Part shown: positions 56,832-64,000 of the stretch, piece by piece
Numbering within the stretch: position 1 is the stretch's first letter
Layout: the number at the start of each line of letters is the position of its first letter
Assembly (NCBI GenBank): GCA_965247735.1
Contig: CBDFHN010000002.1
Coordinates: 1,674,001 to 1,738,000 of the forward strand
Direction of reading: 5' to 3'
Length of the DNA stretch: 64,000 nucleotides
Source: JAOXRU01 sp965247735
GTDB taxonomy: Bacteria; Bacteroidota; Bacteroidia; Flavobacteriales; Flavobacteriaceae
Notes under the pieces: generated by a model
What the model saw: only the letters and a program-made list of their open reading frames with translations
What the model was told of the DNA's origin: nothing
Databases searched by the model: none
Program-made: the position numbers and the translations under genes

Positions 56832-57707
56832 TTGAGGTCAGTAGATATTTTCATACCTTATAGGTGAGTAAAACAAGGAGATTATGGATATTTTTAAAGA
56901 CAAAACCTTCTAGAATTTAGTGAACACTTCAAAACAGACGATAATTGCAAAGAATATTTAGCAAATATCAAATGGGATAAGGGTTTTAAATGTGTGAAAT
57001 ATGGACATACTAGAAGTCAAATCCGTAAGAACTTCTCAAGAACCTGTAACAAGTGTAGTCATACAGAAACCGCACCATCAAACACCTTATTTCATAAGGT
57101 GAAGTTTGGTTTACGCAAAGCATTTTTTATCTGTTTTGAAATGTCTACCACTACCAAAAGTCTATCCGCAAGTTATATGGGAGTTCGTTTTGGAGTTACA
57201 GAAAAAACAGCTCGTTTATTTATGCACAAGATTAGAGAAGCAATGAAATCTAGTGAAAACAATCCAATGAAAGGAACTGTTCATCTAGATGAATTTGTAG
57301 TTGGAGGAAAAGAAAAAGAAGGTATGCTTTGAAAATTGACAATTTTTCATCAAAAGAATTAGAAAAAATATTTGACAAACATATTGATGGATCTGCAAGT
57401 ATAACAACTGATTTACGGAGAGGTTACCTCCCTTTATTTAAAGATTATAATATCTCGCAAATTGAAAGTAATGGTGGTAAAAATTTTATTGCATTACATA
57501 CCATGATTCATCAAGTTAAATCTTGGATTAGAACTATTTATTCTTAGGTAAGTAATTTTAACATCCATAGATATCTATACGAATTTTGCTATCGCTTAAA
57601 CAGGTCTAGAAGTAAAGGCAACATATTTAACAATCTAATTCAAAGAATGATAAATTCTCATAAAATATATCAAAACCAAATTATATGCTCGTAACTACTG
57701 ACCTCAA
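56832..57707 (+). mobile_element. IS1595-type element, inactivated
   Basis: Inverted ends TTGAGGTCAGTAG (56832-56844) and CTACTGACCTCAA (57695-57707) frame a broken transposase gene. The 13-base ends are perfect complements. The length of about 876 bases is slightly short for the family because of an internal deletion. Confidence 0.8.
56884..57694 (+). pseudogene. IS1595-type transposase, broken
   Basis: Pieces of the protein are read in several frames. 'MDIFKDKTF' then a stop and shift to 'EFSEHFKTDDNCKEYLANIK'; a zinc-ribbon region with 'TCNKCSHTETAPSNTLFHKV'; 'SASYMGVRFGVTEKTARLFM'; and 'GTVHLDEFVVGGKEKEG'. An internal deletion and frameshift remove the stretch before 'NFSSKELEKIFDKHI'. 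An in-frame TAG replaces Trp after 'WIRTIYS', with the normal tail 'CYRLNRSRSKGNIFNNLIQR' still readable to a TAA at 57692-57694. At least three lesions make it inactive. Confidence 0.85.
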
Positions 57708-58267
57708 AGCATTTAAAATTCAAATTGTTTTATAACTATCTGAAAATTTTTCTTGTTACATCGAGGTTTTAGCCTTTTTTTAAAACCAACGCTTATAATT
57801 GCATAATTACGCGTTAATAATGCATGAGCTACAATACTGCAATAGTCGCAATTCTGGACGAGAAACCACTTCAAAACTAAGCCACTTAACACTATTCTTC
57901 TGCTAACGAATAAAGGCATAGCGCTTTCTTTTTTTCTTACAAGACAGCATACACTACTCAGAAGAGCATCTTAACCCAACAACACATCATTATTTTTAGC
58001 TCTTCCCCAATTATTACCAATACTTAGGCATCACTTACACCATCAACAACTATCATTTTGGATATCTTGACACTGCTCTTGGGGTTCAAAAAAAAGCAAC
58101 TATCCCAATTTTTATAGCTCCGTTTTTGCTCCTATTAATAGCACCATGTGCGGCACAGCAACAACAAAGGTTGACTATTTTAAAAGAGCTGACCTCTATA
58201 ACCACAATCCAACAGTTATAATGAGACAACTTCTGCAAGCATTATACTTTCCTTAAAATAGTAAAAG
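57708..58267. other. Non-coding region
   Basis: A 68-codon minus-strand frame (57713-57919) and scattered short frames show no recognisable family. Nothing else is supported. Confidence 0.4.
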
Positions 58268-58300
58268 CAAAAAAAACCGCCTAAAAAAATTTAGACGGCC
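58268..58300 (-). terminator. Intrinsic terminator of the 217-aa surface protein gene
   Basis: On the minus strand GCCGTCTAAA pairs with TTTAGGCGG across a short loop and is followed by a run of eight T. It lies about 90 bases after the stop codon. Confidence 0.8.
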
Positions 58301-58388
58301 TTCTCAACCTGAACACTTAATTAATGAAATATTCTTTGTAGCTAAGAAAGAACAATCATAATGATCGCCCTTCTTAAGAAATATTGTT

Positions 58389-59042
58389 TTAGTAAGCTCC
58401 TACAAGGTAGTACGTATTAATCCCATCACTTTGGATTATCCAAGACTGAAAAGAAACCGTAGATTCGATACTACCATTTGTAACACCGTTAAAAATATCC
58501 GTAGCATCAACTAGATCAATTGTTAAAACATTACCCTCAGCAACATCTTGTCTTTTAATGATAAACTTTTGTCCTGGTTTTACAGTATCTGCTTTTGGTA
58601 ACGAAATTGTTACAACACCACCATTAGTGTTTGCCAATACTGTTGCATCTGTAGCAGCAATAGTATAATCTGCAGTTTTAACAGAAATGTCGGTAAGATC
58701 ACCTCCTGTAGAAATTTTAATCCATTTTCCAGTAGCAGCACCATCCCAAAAGTAAAAACCTACTCCAACAGGCCCACCAGCAGCAACAGTCGCAGGAGTA
58801 GGAACAGCAGTATCATTATACACCATTAAACCTTCATCTTCAGTATCAAGTACAGAGATGGTAACTTTATCAGCATCACCTAATAATTGTACTCTAGGTA
58901 TTAAAATACCTTTATTAGATGATGAAATCTCTAATGCTGCTTGTGCATCAGGATTACGAGTACCAATACCAACTTGCGCATACATAGACCCACCAATTAA
59001 AACAAAGGCAATAACCAATAGTTTAGAATAATTTTTTAACAT
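58389..59042 (-). CDS. Small secreted surface protein (217 aa)
   Basis: A signal peptide (MLKNYSKLLVIAFVLIGGSM to YAQ) and the common module 'VGIGTRNPDAQAALEISSSN' and 'KGILIPRVQLLGDADKVTIS' lead into a short region ('VGFYFWDGAATGKWIKIS'). A beta-rich end follows ('DYTIAATDATVLANTNGGVV', 'TISLPKADTVKPGQKFIIKR', 'SWIIQSDGINTYYLVGAY'). It shares the N-terminal design of the island proteins but is compact and lies on the opposite strand with its own promoter-like box and terminator. The C-terminal part resembles small fibre-tip or capsid-decoration type beta domains; function unknown. Confidence 0.82.
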   Translation of the reverse strand: MLKNYSKLLVIAFVLIGGSMYAQVGIGTRNPDAQAALEISSSNKGILIPRVQLLGDADKVTISVLDTEDEGLMVYNDTAVPTPATVAAGGPVGVGFYFWDGAATGKWIKISTGGDLTDISVKTADYTIAATDATVLANTNGGVVTISLPKADTVKPGQKFIIKRQDVAEGNVLTIDLVDATDIFNGVTNGSIESTVSFQSWIIQSDGINTYYLVGAY

Positions 59043-59068
59043 AATTTTATTGTGTTTTTAATTTTAAG

Positions 59069-59076
59069 CAAAATTA
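59069..59076 (-). promoter_or_regulatory. Possible -7 box for the 217-aa surface protein
   Basis: On the minus strand TAATTTTG fits TAnnTTTG, 27 bases before the start codon. No clear -33 element was identified. Confidence 0.4.
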
Positions 59077-59459
59077 GCTCAGCTTCCTTTTGTTTTTAAT
59101 GATTTCTTCACCAACACATTTTAATTCCATCAAAATACTTTTTGCATTAGGCTTTACAGTGCTTACGCAGGAAAATGATTCATGAATAGTTTTTGACGAA
59201 AATAATTTTATGTGAATTTGTCTTGAGAAATCACCTACTCCTCAAGCTACTAAATAATATTAATTAACTAAAAATCTACCACTTACAAGAAATTTAATCA
59301 CTAAAGTTTCTTTGGATTCCATTATATGGTGTACAAATTTTGTTTGATGAAAAAAAATGCTGATGCATTTTCTTTTTTTACTAATCTTGTGTTACTGTTT
59401 ATATGCAAATTTCGATAAACGTTGTTGCTATTCAATTCATTAACTCTTACAAGCTTTAA
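59077..59459. other. Divergent intergenic region
   Basis: About 380 bases between divergent genes. It presumably holds the plus-strand promoter of the 442-aa gene, but no confident element was found. Confidence 0.4.
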
Positions 59460-60788
59460 ATGAAAAAAAAAATCTCTCCCTTTATGTTTCTATTTTCCAA
59501 TATAGAACAGCAAACCAATGGGCAATTCTTATTTGTGATTTCGCCTACTGGCAGTAAACATTTTTATAACATTACCGATCATCAAGGCGAAATAATACAT
59601 TTAGCAGTCAATCCTTCTGGAATCCATCGCTATGATATGTCTACTGTGCAACATTCTGCATTGCTTCATATAAAAATAGGCAAAAAGCTACTATCCTTTT
59701 TATGGAGCAATACTGATTTAACAATAACTATAGCTAATAAAAACGGTGTGTTTTCTTTAGATCTATCCGACAATATTGACAATCTAGTTTATAATACTTA
59801 TATAAATGAGTACCATAAATTGCATCAAAGTATTGCCGCATGGAGCTTTCTGCATAGCTATTACAAAAATGAAATATCTAAAGATACCAAAAGCACTTTA
59901 ATACCTGCTAGTAGTATTGATCATTTAAGCTTAAAAAAAGCAATAGCTTTTTGCCGAGATGAATTATTTATAGATCTAAATAGACGATTAAAAAAAACAG
60001 ACAACCACTTATATGCAGATAAATGGATAAAATGGCACTTTTTAACATTGCCTTTCTTTGATCTAACGTTTAAAGAAATACAGCTAAAAGAAGTACAAGA
60101 AACAAATTTTAAAAATGTCGCCTTTAAGAACAGCGGTTTACTCAAGTCTATATTGAAACGTTACATTTTTAATCTATACGAAGTTTTTAAAGACAAAGGG
60201 CTTCTAAACAAGATCCTTAATTTTTTGCAAAATTTAGATCAGGAAACTCAGCTTATATTTTTAATTAATGTATACGCACATATAGAATTTATAGGAGATA
60301 ACATTCTGGCTTTAGACTTAAGCACAACACTAAAGAACAATAAACAATACAAGCTAACTAAGGACTTAGAAAAAAAGGTGAATGGCTATATAAAAACAAA
60401 ACCAGGCACCAAAATGCTGCAGTTAGTAAACGATTCTTCTGTAAATAATACACAAAAACAAGACAAGCTCAGTATCCTAATTTTTGCTGCCTCAAATTGT
60501 GAAGCTTCTGATATAGAATTAGGAGAACTACATGAGTATTATGATAAAACTAAAAATGAATTTAATTGGAAAATGGTTTCCTTAGATACTACTGCAGTTG
60601 AATTAAAAATGTATATATATGATTGGAAAACAATATGTGATTTTTTGGGTTGGGAATCTCCTAATGTAAAAAATTATCATGTAGACACAACTCCTACACT
60701 CTTTGTGCTAGATGACACTAATATTATCATGAAGAGGTTCAGTAAAACCAACGATTTGATAAGCTATTTAACAAGCACCAATCCTTAA
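59460..60788 (+). CDS. Thioredoxin-fold paralogue lacking the second catalytic cysteine
   Basis: This 442-aa protein aligns in order with the 448-aa island proteins. It has a beta N-terminal part, the helical middle ('AAWSFLHSYYKNE', compare 'AAWSYLRSIYQKE') and a thioredoxin-like C-terminus ('ILIFAASNCEASDIELGELH', 'VDTTPTLFVLDD'). The redox motif CPEC is replaced by CEAS (347-350), so only one cysteine is left. The cis-proline is kept (near 412). The N-terminus (MKKKISPFMFLFSNIEQQTN) is a weak signal peptide. It is probably not an ordinary disulfide reductase and may be a binding or scaffold form. Confidence 0.78.
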   Translation: MKKKISPFMFLFSNIEQQTNGQFLFVISPTGSKHFYNITDHQGEIIHLAVNPSGIHRYDMSTVQHSALLHIKIGKKLLSFLWSNTDLTITIANKNGVFSLDLSDNIDNLVYNTYINEYHKLHQSIAAWSFLHSYYKNEISKDTKSTLIPASSIDHLSLKKAIAFCRDELFIDLNRRLKKTDNHLYADKWIKWHFLTLPFFDLTFKEIQLKEVQETNFKNVAFKNSGLLKSILKRYIFNLYEVFKDKGLLNKILNFLQNLDQETQLIFLINVYAHIEFIGDNILALDLSTTLKNNKQYKLTKDLEKKVNGYIKTKPGTKMLQLVNDSSVNNTQKQDKLSILIFAASNCEASDIELGELHEYYDKTKNEFNWKMVSLDTTAVELKMYIYDWKTICDFLGWESPNVKNYHVDTTPTLFVLDDTNIIMKRFSKTNDLISYLTSTNP

Positions 60789-61396
60789 TTGAATGAAAAA
60801 CCAAAGTGTGATCTAAAAAATTAAGACTATACATCGCTTCCTTTTTAAGAAAACGATCAATAATTTTCCACATAAAAAAGCATAAGACAGTGCTTCGATT
60901 TCCCCACAGTTTTTATTAAACCGTTCATGGTTTTTAATCAAGAAAAGCCATGAGCCTATAAATAAGTCTGTTGACTCCAAAACGTATTATAAATTAATGC
61001 CCTTGACAAAAGGTATACCTCCGAAACTATATTTTCATTTCCAGACAAGTCTCCTTTAGTGGAAATAAATTTTGAGAAGCATCAAAATTTATTTAAAACA
61101 GACATTAAAAAAGTAGTACTATCTTAATACTTCCGATACAAGTACAGAGAATTAGCTGATATCTTTACCTTTTCTTTATGTGTTTACCAAATAAAAAAAC
61201 AGTAAGCCATTAGTCAAGAATATCGGCACAAGTACACAAGATGTAAAAAAGGAAAAGCCATTAATCATTTTTATGCAAACATCCTTTAGATTAGCAAATA
61301 GAAATAATCACTTAAATAAAAATAATGATAATGATGTTGAAAATTTCTTTTTTTGCTTCTTTTTTTCTTTGTTAATAAGTGCTATTTTGTTAATAA
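60789..61396. other. Non-coding region before the IS110-type element
   Basis: About 600 bases with no credible gene. A wobble-containing hairpin (CATGG..CCATG) lies near 60927-60953. The left end of the IS110-type element must lie here or just to the right but could not be located. Confidence 0.4.
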
Positions 61397-61556
61397 AAAA
61401 GAACGGGGTGAACTTAGCAAGCATCTAGAGATTCTAGCTCTATTCCCCGTATTAGTCCCCGTTCTTTTATAACCAGGTTACAAGGACCAGATAGAATTTT
61501 AGAATTTACCTAATAAAGGTGTTAGTCAAGGTAACCATTTTAACCATTACAAAATT
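61397..61556 (+). ncRNA. Candidate bridge RNA of the IS110-type element
   Basis: Upstream of the transposase, AAAAGAACGGGG (61397-61408) and CCCCGTTCTTTT (61457-61468) form a perfect 12-bp stem. Inside it, CTAGA/TCTAG makes a small hairpin (61425-61437), and a second CCCCG (61445-61449) offers an alternative pairing. IS110-group elements are known to encode a guide ('bridge') RNA in the non-coding end next to the transposase gene, with loops that recognise donor and target DNA. Position and structure fit, but loops and ends are not mapped. Confidence 0.5.
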
Positions 61557-62552
61557 ATGGAAACTAAAGACACCATCGGCATTGACATTAGTAAATTAAC
61601 ATTTGATGTTTGTATTCACAGTAATCAAATGTTTGCAGTTTTTGAAAACTCAAACAAGGGCTTTCAAAAAATGATTAAATGGACATATAAAAATAGTCCG
61701 TTTAAAAAAAAAGAGGTATTTTTCCTTTTTGAGCACACAGGATTATATTCAGAGGAACTATCTGGATTTTTATCAAAACGAAATATTTCTTTTGCCCTAA
61801 TTCCAGGATTGGAAATAAAAAGATCTTTAGGAATAGCTAGAGGAAAAAATGATAAAATAGATGCTGCCAAAATAGCCATGTATGGTTATCGTTTAAGAGA
61901 AGAGATACAGCCATGTAAAATGCCATCAGACCAGATAAAAACTCTTAAATCATTATGCGCTTTAAGAGATCGAATCGTAAAACAACGTGCAGGGTATAAA
62001 GCTTCTTTGAAAGAACAGAAAAGAGTGCTCAAAATAAACCAAAAAAAATGTTTGTTTGAAATTCAACAAAGAATGATTCAATATAGTTCAAAGCAAATTA
62101 AATGTATTGAAAAACAAATGCAAGATATCATAAATAATGATAAAAATATAATGCAGATTTATCAACTTATTACCAGTATTAAAGGTGTTGGAGCTCAAAC
62201 TGCATTATTCATGATAATCTGCACCAACGGGTTTACAAAGTTTAAAAACGCTCGGAAATTTGCATCTTATTGTGGAATTGCTCCATTTCCGAACTCATCT
62301 GGAACTAGTATAAGAGGAAAAAACAAAGTGAGTCATTTAGCAAATAAAAAAATGAAAAGCTTACTCGATTTATGTGCTAAAGTAGCTATTCAACACAACT
62401 CAGAAATGAAAAAACATTATCAAAGTAGATTGGCTATTGGTAAAAACAAAATGAGTACCATTAACATTATTAGAAACAAAATTTTAGCAAGAATTTTTGC
62501 CGTGGTAGAAAGAAAAACACCATATGTGGATTTCATGAAATACGCAGCATGA
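61557..62552 (+). CDS. IS110-family transposase
   Basis: The 331-aa protein has the N-terminal RuvC-like DEDD domain ('IGIDISKLTFDVCIH' with the first Asp, 'FEHTGLYSEEL' with the Glu, 'GKNDKIDAAKIAMYG' with the Asp pair). The C-terminal domain has 'ITSIKGVGAQTALFMIICTN', 'KFASYCGIAPFPNSSGTSIR' including the serine region, and 'KMSTINIIRNKILARIFAVV'. The length is normal and no stop or frameshift is seen, so it may be active. It catalyses recombination guided by a bridge RNA in characterised members. Confidence 0.95.
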   Translation: METKDTIGIDISKLTFDVCIHSNQMFAVFENSNKGFQKMIKWTYKNSPFKKKEVFFLFEHTGLYSEELSGFLSKRNISFALIPGLEIKRSLGIARGKNDKIDAAKIAMYGYRLREEIQPCKMPSDQIKTLKSLCALRDRIVKQRAGYKASLKEQKRVLKINQKKCLFEIQQRMIQYSSKQIKCIEKQMQDIINNDKNIMQIYQLITSIKGVGAQTALFMIICTNGFTKFKNARKFASYCGIAPFPNSSGTSIRGKNKVSHLANKKMKSLLDLCAKVAIQHNSEMKKHYQSRLAIGKNKMSTINIIRNKILARIFAVVERKTPYVDFMKYAA

Positions 62553-62640
62553 AACTTGTTAACAACTTTGCATCATTACTCTTGCTTTAATCATAGAATA
62601 CGGGGAATTAAACCCATAGATGGAGTTAAAATACAAGAAG

Positions 62641-62911
62641 ACAACTTTGCATTTCAAAACGAATATACAAGCCATAAACATCATTAAAAATAAAAGTATC
62701 CACTGCCAAGTATAGTGCAGTTACAATTAGTATTCAGTTGTTTTGCAAAACTACTCACCGGAGTTCAATTAGTAGTGATTTTTTTGAAGTCGTAAAAATG
62801 TTAAAACCATAACAAAGACAAGATATCAACAGGTTAAGCTAAAGTTTATTGGAGTGTCTACCTTTGATGTGACGATTTTTTAGAGTCCATATAATATTTA
62901 TATATTAGATT
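62641..62911. other. Spacer between the IS110-type and IS3-type elements
   Basis: About 270 bases without a gene. Repeated 'AACTTTGCAT' at 62567 and 62643 may reflect the element end. The left end of the IS3-type element is expected near 62830-62890 but was not identified. Confidence 0.4.
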
Positions 62912-63193
62912 ATGGCAAAAAAACATGATAACGAGTTTAAGGTAATGATAGTATCACTATTAAAATCTGGAAGTAAACCGAAACAACTTGGAGAGGAATA
63001 TGGATTAAACCCAGGTATGATTTGTCGCTGGGGACGGGAATTTGCAGCAAGATCTGGAGATTTTTCTAAAAAGAAAGTACTTTCTATAGAAGCCCAAGAA
63101 TTAAAAGCTTTGAAAAAAGAATTAAGAGATGTAACTATAGAGCGCGACATCTTAAAAAAGGCAGTAAGCATCTTTTCCAAGAGCGACTCATAA
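62912..63193 (+). CDS. IS3-family transposase OrfA
   Basis: A 93-aa protein with a transposase_8-type helix-turn-helix ('EFKVMIVSLLKSGSKPKQLG', 'YGLNPGMICRWGREF') and a C-terminal leucine-zipper-like region ('LKALKKELRDVTIERDILKK'). It contains A_AAA_AAG at 63154-63160, where ribosomes can slip to -1 and make the fused OrfAB transposase. Confidence 0.93.
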   Translation: MAKKHDNEFKVMIVSLLKSGSKPKQLGEEYGLNPGMICRWGREFAARSGDFSKKKVLSIEAQELKALKKELRDVTIERDILKKAVSIFSKSDS

Positions 63194-64000
63194 GATATCA
63201 ATTTGTTTTAAAAAACACGGATATTTATAGTGTTGAGAAGATGTGTAAGTGTATGAGAGTTAGTAAAAACGCTTATTATCACTGGCTTAAAAACAAAGAC
63301 TTAATAGTTATGGAGACTCCAAGAAATTATCTAAAGAAGAGGATTAAAGCCATTTTTGAAGATAGTAGAGAAATCTATGGAAGTCATCGGATTCAAAAAA
63401 AACTAGAACGTGAAGACCTTATATATTGCCGGTCTTATATAGGATTACTTATGAAAGAAATGAGGTTAAAAAGTGTCTTAAAGCGAAAATTTGTAGTAAC
63501 AACAGACTCAAAGCACAGTTTTCCAATAGTAAAAAATGTATTAAATAGAGATTTCAAAAGTCTAAAAATAGGAGAAAAATGGATTTCTGATATTACATAT
63601 ATTAGAGTGAATGATAACTGGAATTACCTAACAACCATCATAGATTTAGTAGATAGAAAAGTAGTAAGTTGGACTTTAAGCGAAGACATGACTTCCCAAA
63701 ACACCATTATTAAAACTTGGCATCAGGCCAGAAGTAAAAGACAAATTAAAGATGGTTTTATTTTTCATTCTGATAGAGGTGTACAATATGCGTCTAATAA
63801 GATCACAGATATTTTCTCTTTCAATTGCAAAATAACCCAATCGATGAGTAGAAAAGGTAATTGCTGGGATAATGCTGTAGCTGAAAGTTTCTTTAAAACA
63901 ATTAAACATGAATGGTTATATAGATTTAAATATACTTCATATACTCAATTATATAAATCTATTGAAGACTATATAGACTGGTATAATACACAAAGATTAC
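63154..64000 (+). CDS. IS3-family transposase OrfB (partial at window end)
   Basis: Reading in the -1 frame from the slippery site gives 'GSKHLFQERLIRYQFVLKNT', then 'MRVSKNAYYHWLKNKDLIVM' and the HTH_21-type region 'EIYGSHRIQKKLERE'. The DDE integrase core follows: Asp in 'WISDITYI', Asp in 'FHSDRGVQYA', and Glu in 'DNAVAESFFKTIK'. It stays open to the window end. A stand-alone start could be the ATG at 63241. The catalytic triad is present, so the element may be functional. Confidence 0.92.

Larger units (their letters stand above)
61300..62640 (+). mobile_element. IS110-family element, apparently intact transposase
   Basis: A full-length DEDD transposase gene with a structured upstream leader and a short downstream non-coding end. 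IS110 elements usually lack terminal inverted repeats, so both boundaries are approximate. Confidence 0.7.
62830..64000 (+). mobile_element. IS3-family element, truncated by the window end
   Basis: OrfA, a slippery site and OrfB are in the standard order. The left end is estimated; the right end lies beyond the window. Confidence 0.8.

Noticed and set aside
57713..57919. 68-codon minus-strand ORF next to the IS1595-type relic
   Set aside because: No family signal; starts at the element boundary and has no credible start context.

Overview
This window is low-GC DNA from a member of the Bacteroidota, most likely a marine-type Flavobacteriaceae. The evidence is a PorP/SprF gene, a type B (gliding-associated) C-terminal sorting domain, FISUMP surface proteins, secreted proteins with the 'IGIGT..PDASA.LEL' type N-terminus, membrane LytTR regulators and TAnnTTTG promoter-like boxes. 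No tRNA, rRNA or CRISPR array was found. The genus is not determined.

Region 1 (1-28.6 kb, minus strand) is a tandem array of one truncated and five complete RHS/YD-repeat genes of about 1606-1629 residues. They are near-identical for about 1516 residues and end in five unrelated short tips of about 90-113 residues. Every tip carries hydrophobic membrane-type segments. The array is headed by two small related genes (128 and 139 aa, possibly beta-prism/jacalin-like). A 3' fragment of the same small gene family, intact, frameshifted or truncated, follows most RHS genes. Each unit also carries a REP-like palindrome and a variable-length AATG/T tract directly before the RHS start codon. No conventional immunity gene is visible. 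A dead IS200/IS605 element sits exactly at the stop codon of the promoter-proximal RHS gene.

Region 2 (28.6-32.5 kb) is mostly non-coding around an AraC-type regulator, with a strong stand-alone terminator.

Region 3 (32.5-52.4 kb, plus strand) is a cell-surface island. It has two FISUMP proteins, three paralogous secreted proteins built from phage tail-fibre-like modules, and two duplicated pairs of a 297-aa exported protein and a 448-aa thioredoxin-fold protein. It ends in a tight four-gene set: a tail-fibre-like protein with GNHxH motifs, a thrombospondin type 3-repeat adhesin with a type IX secretion signal, a PorP/SprF protein and a TPR/WD40-like/OmpA protein. Decayed copies of the fibre genes and three copies of one intergenic module show expansion by duplication and decay.

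Region 4 (52.4-64 kb) holds two LytTR regulators (one with a degenerate receiver), a dead IS1595-type element, a small secreted surface protein, a thioredoxin-fold paralogue lacking one catalytic cysteine, an intact IS110-family transposase with a structured leader that may be a bridge RNA, and an IS3-type element running off the window end.

The RHS array resembles a contact-dependent or injected polymorphic toxin locus in which whole genes are amplified and tips exchanged. The surface island resembles a second diversity system, with constant secretion N-termini and changing fibre tips. Both functional readings are inferences.
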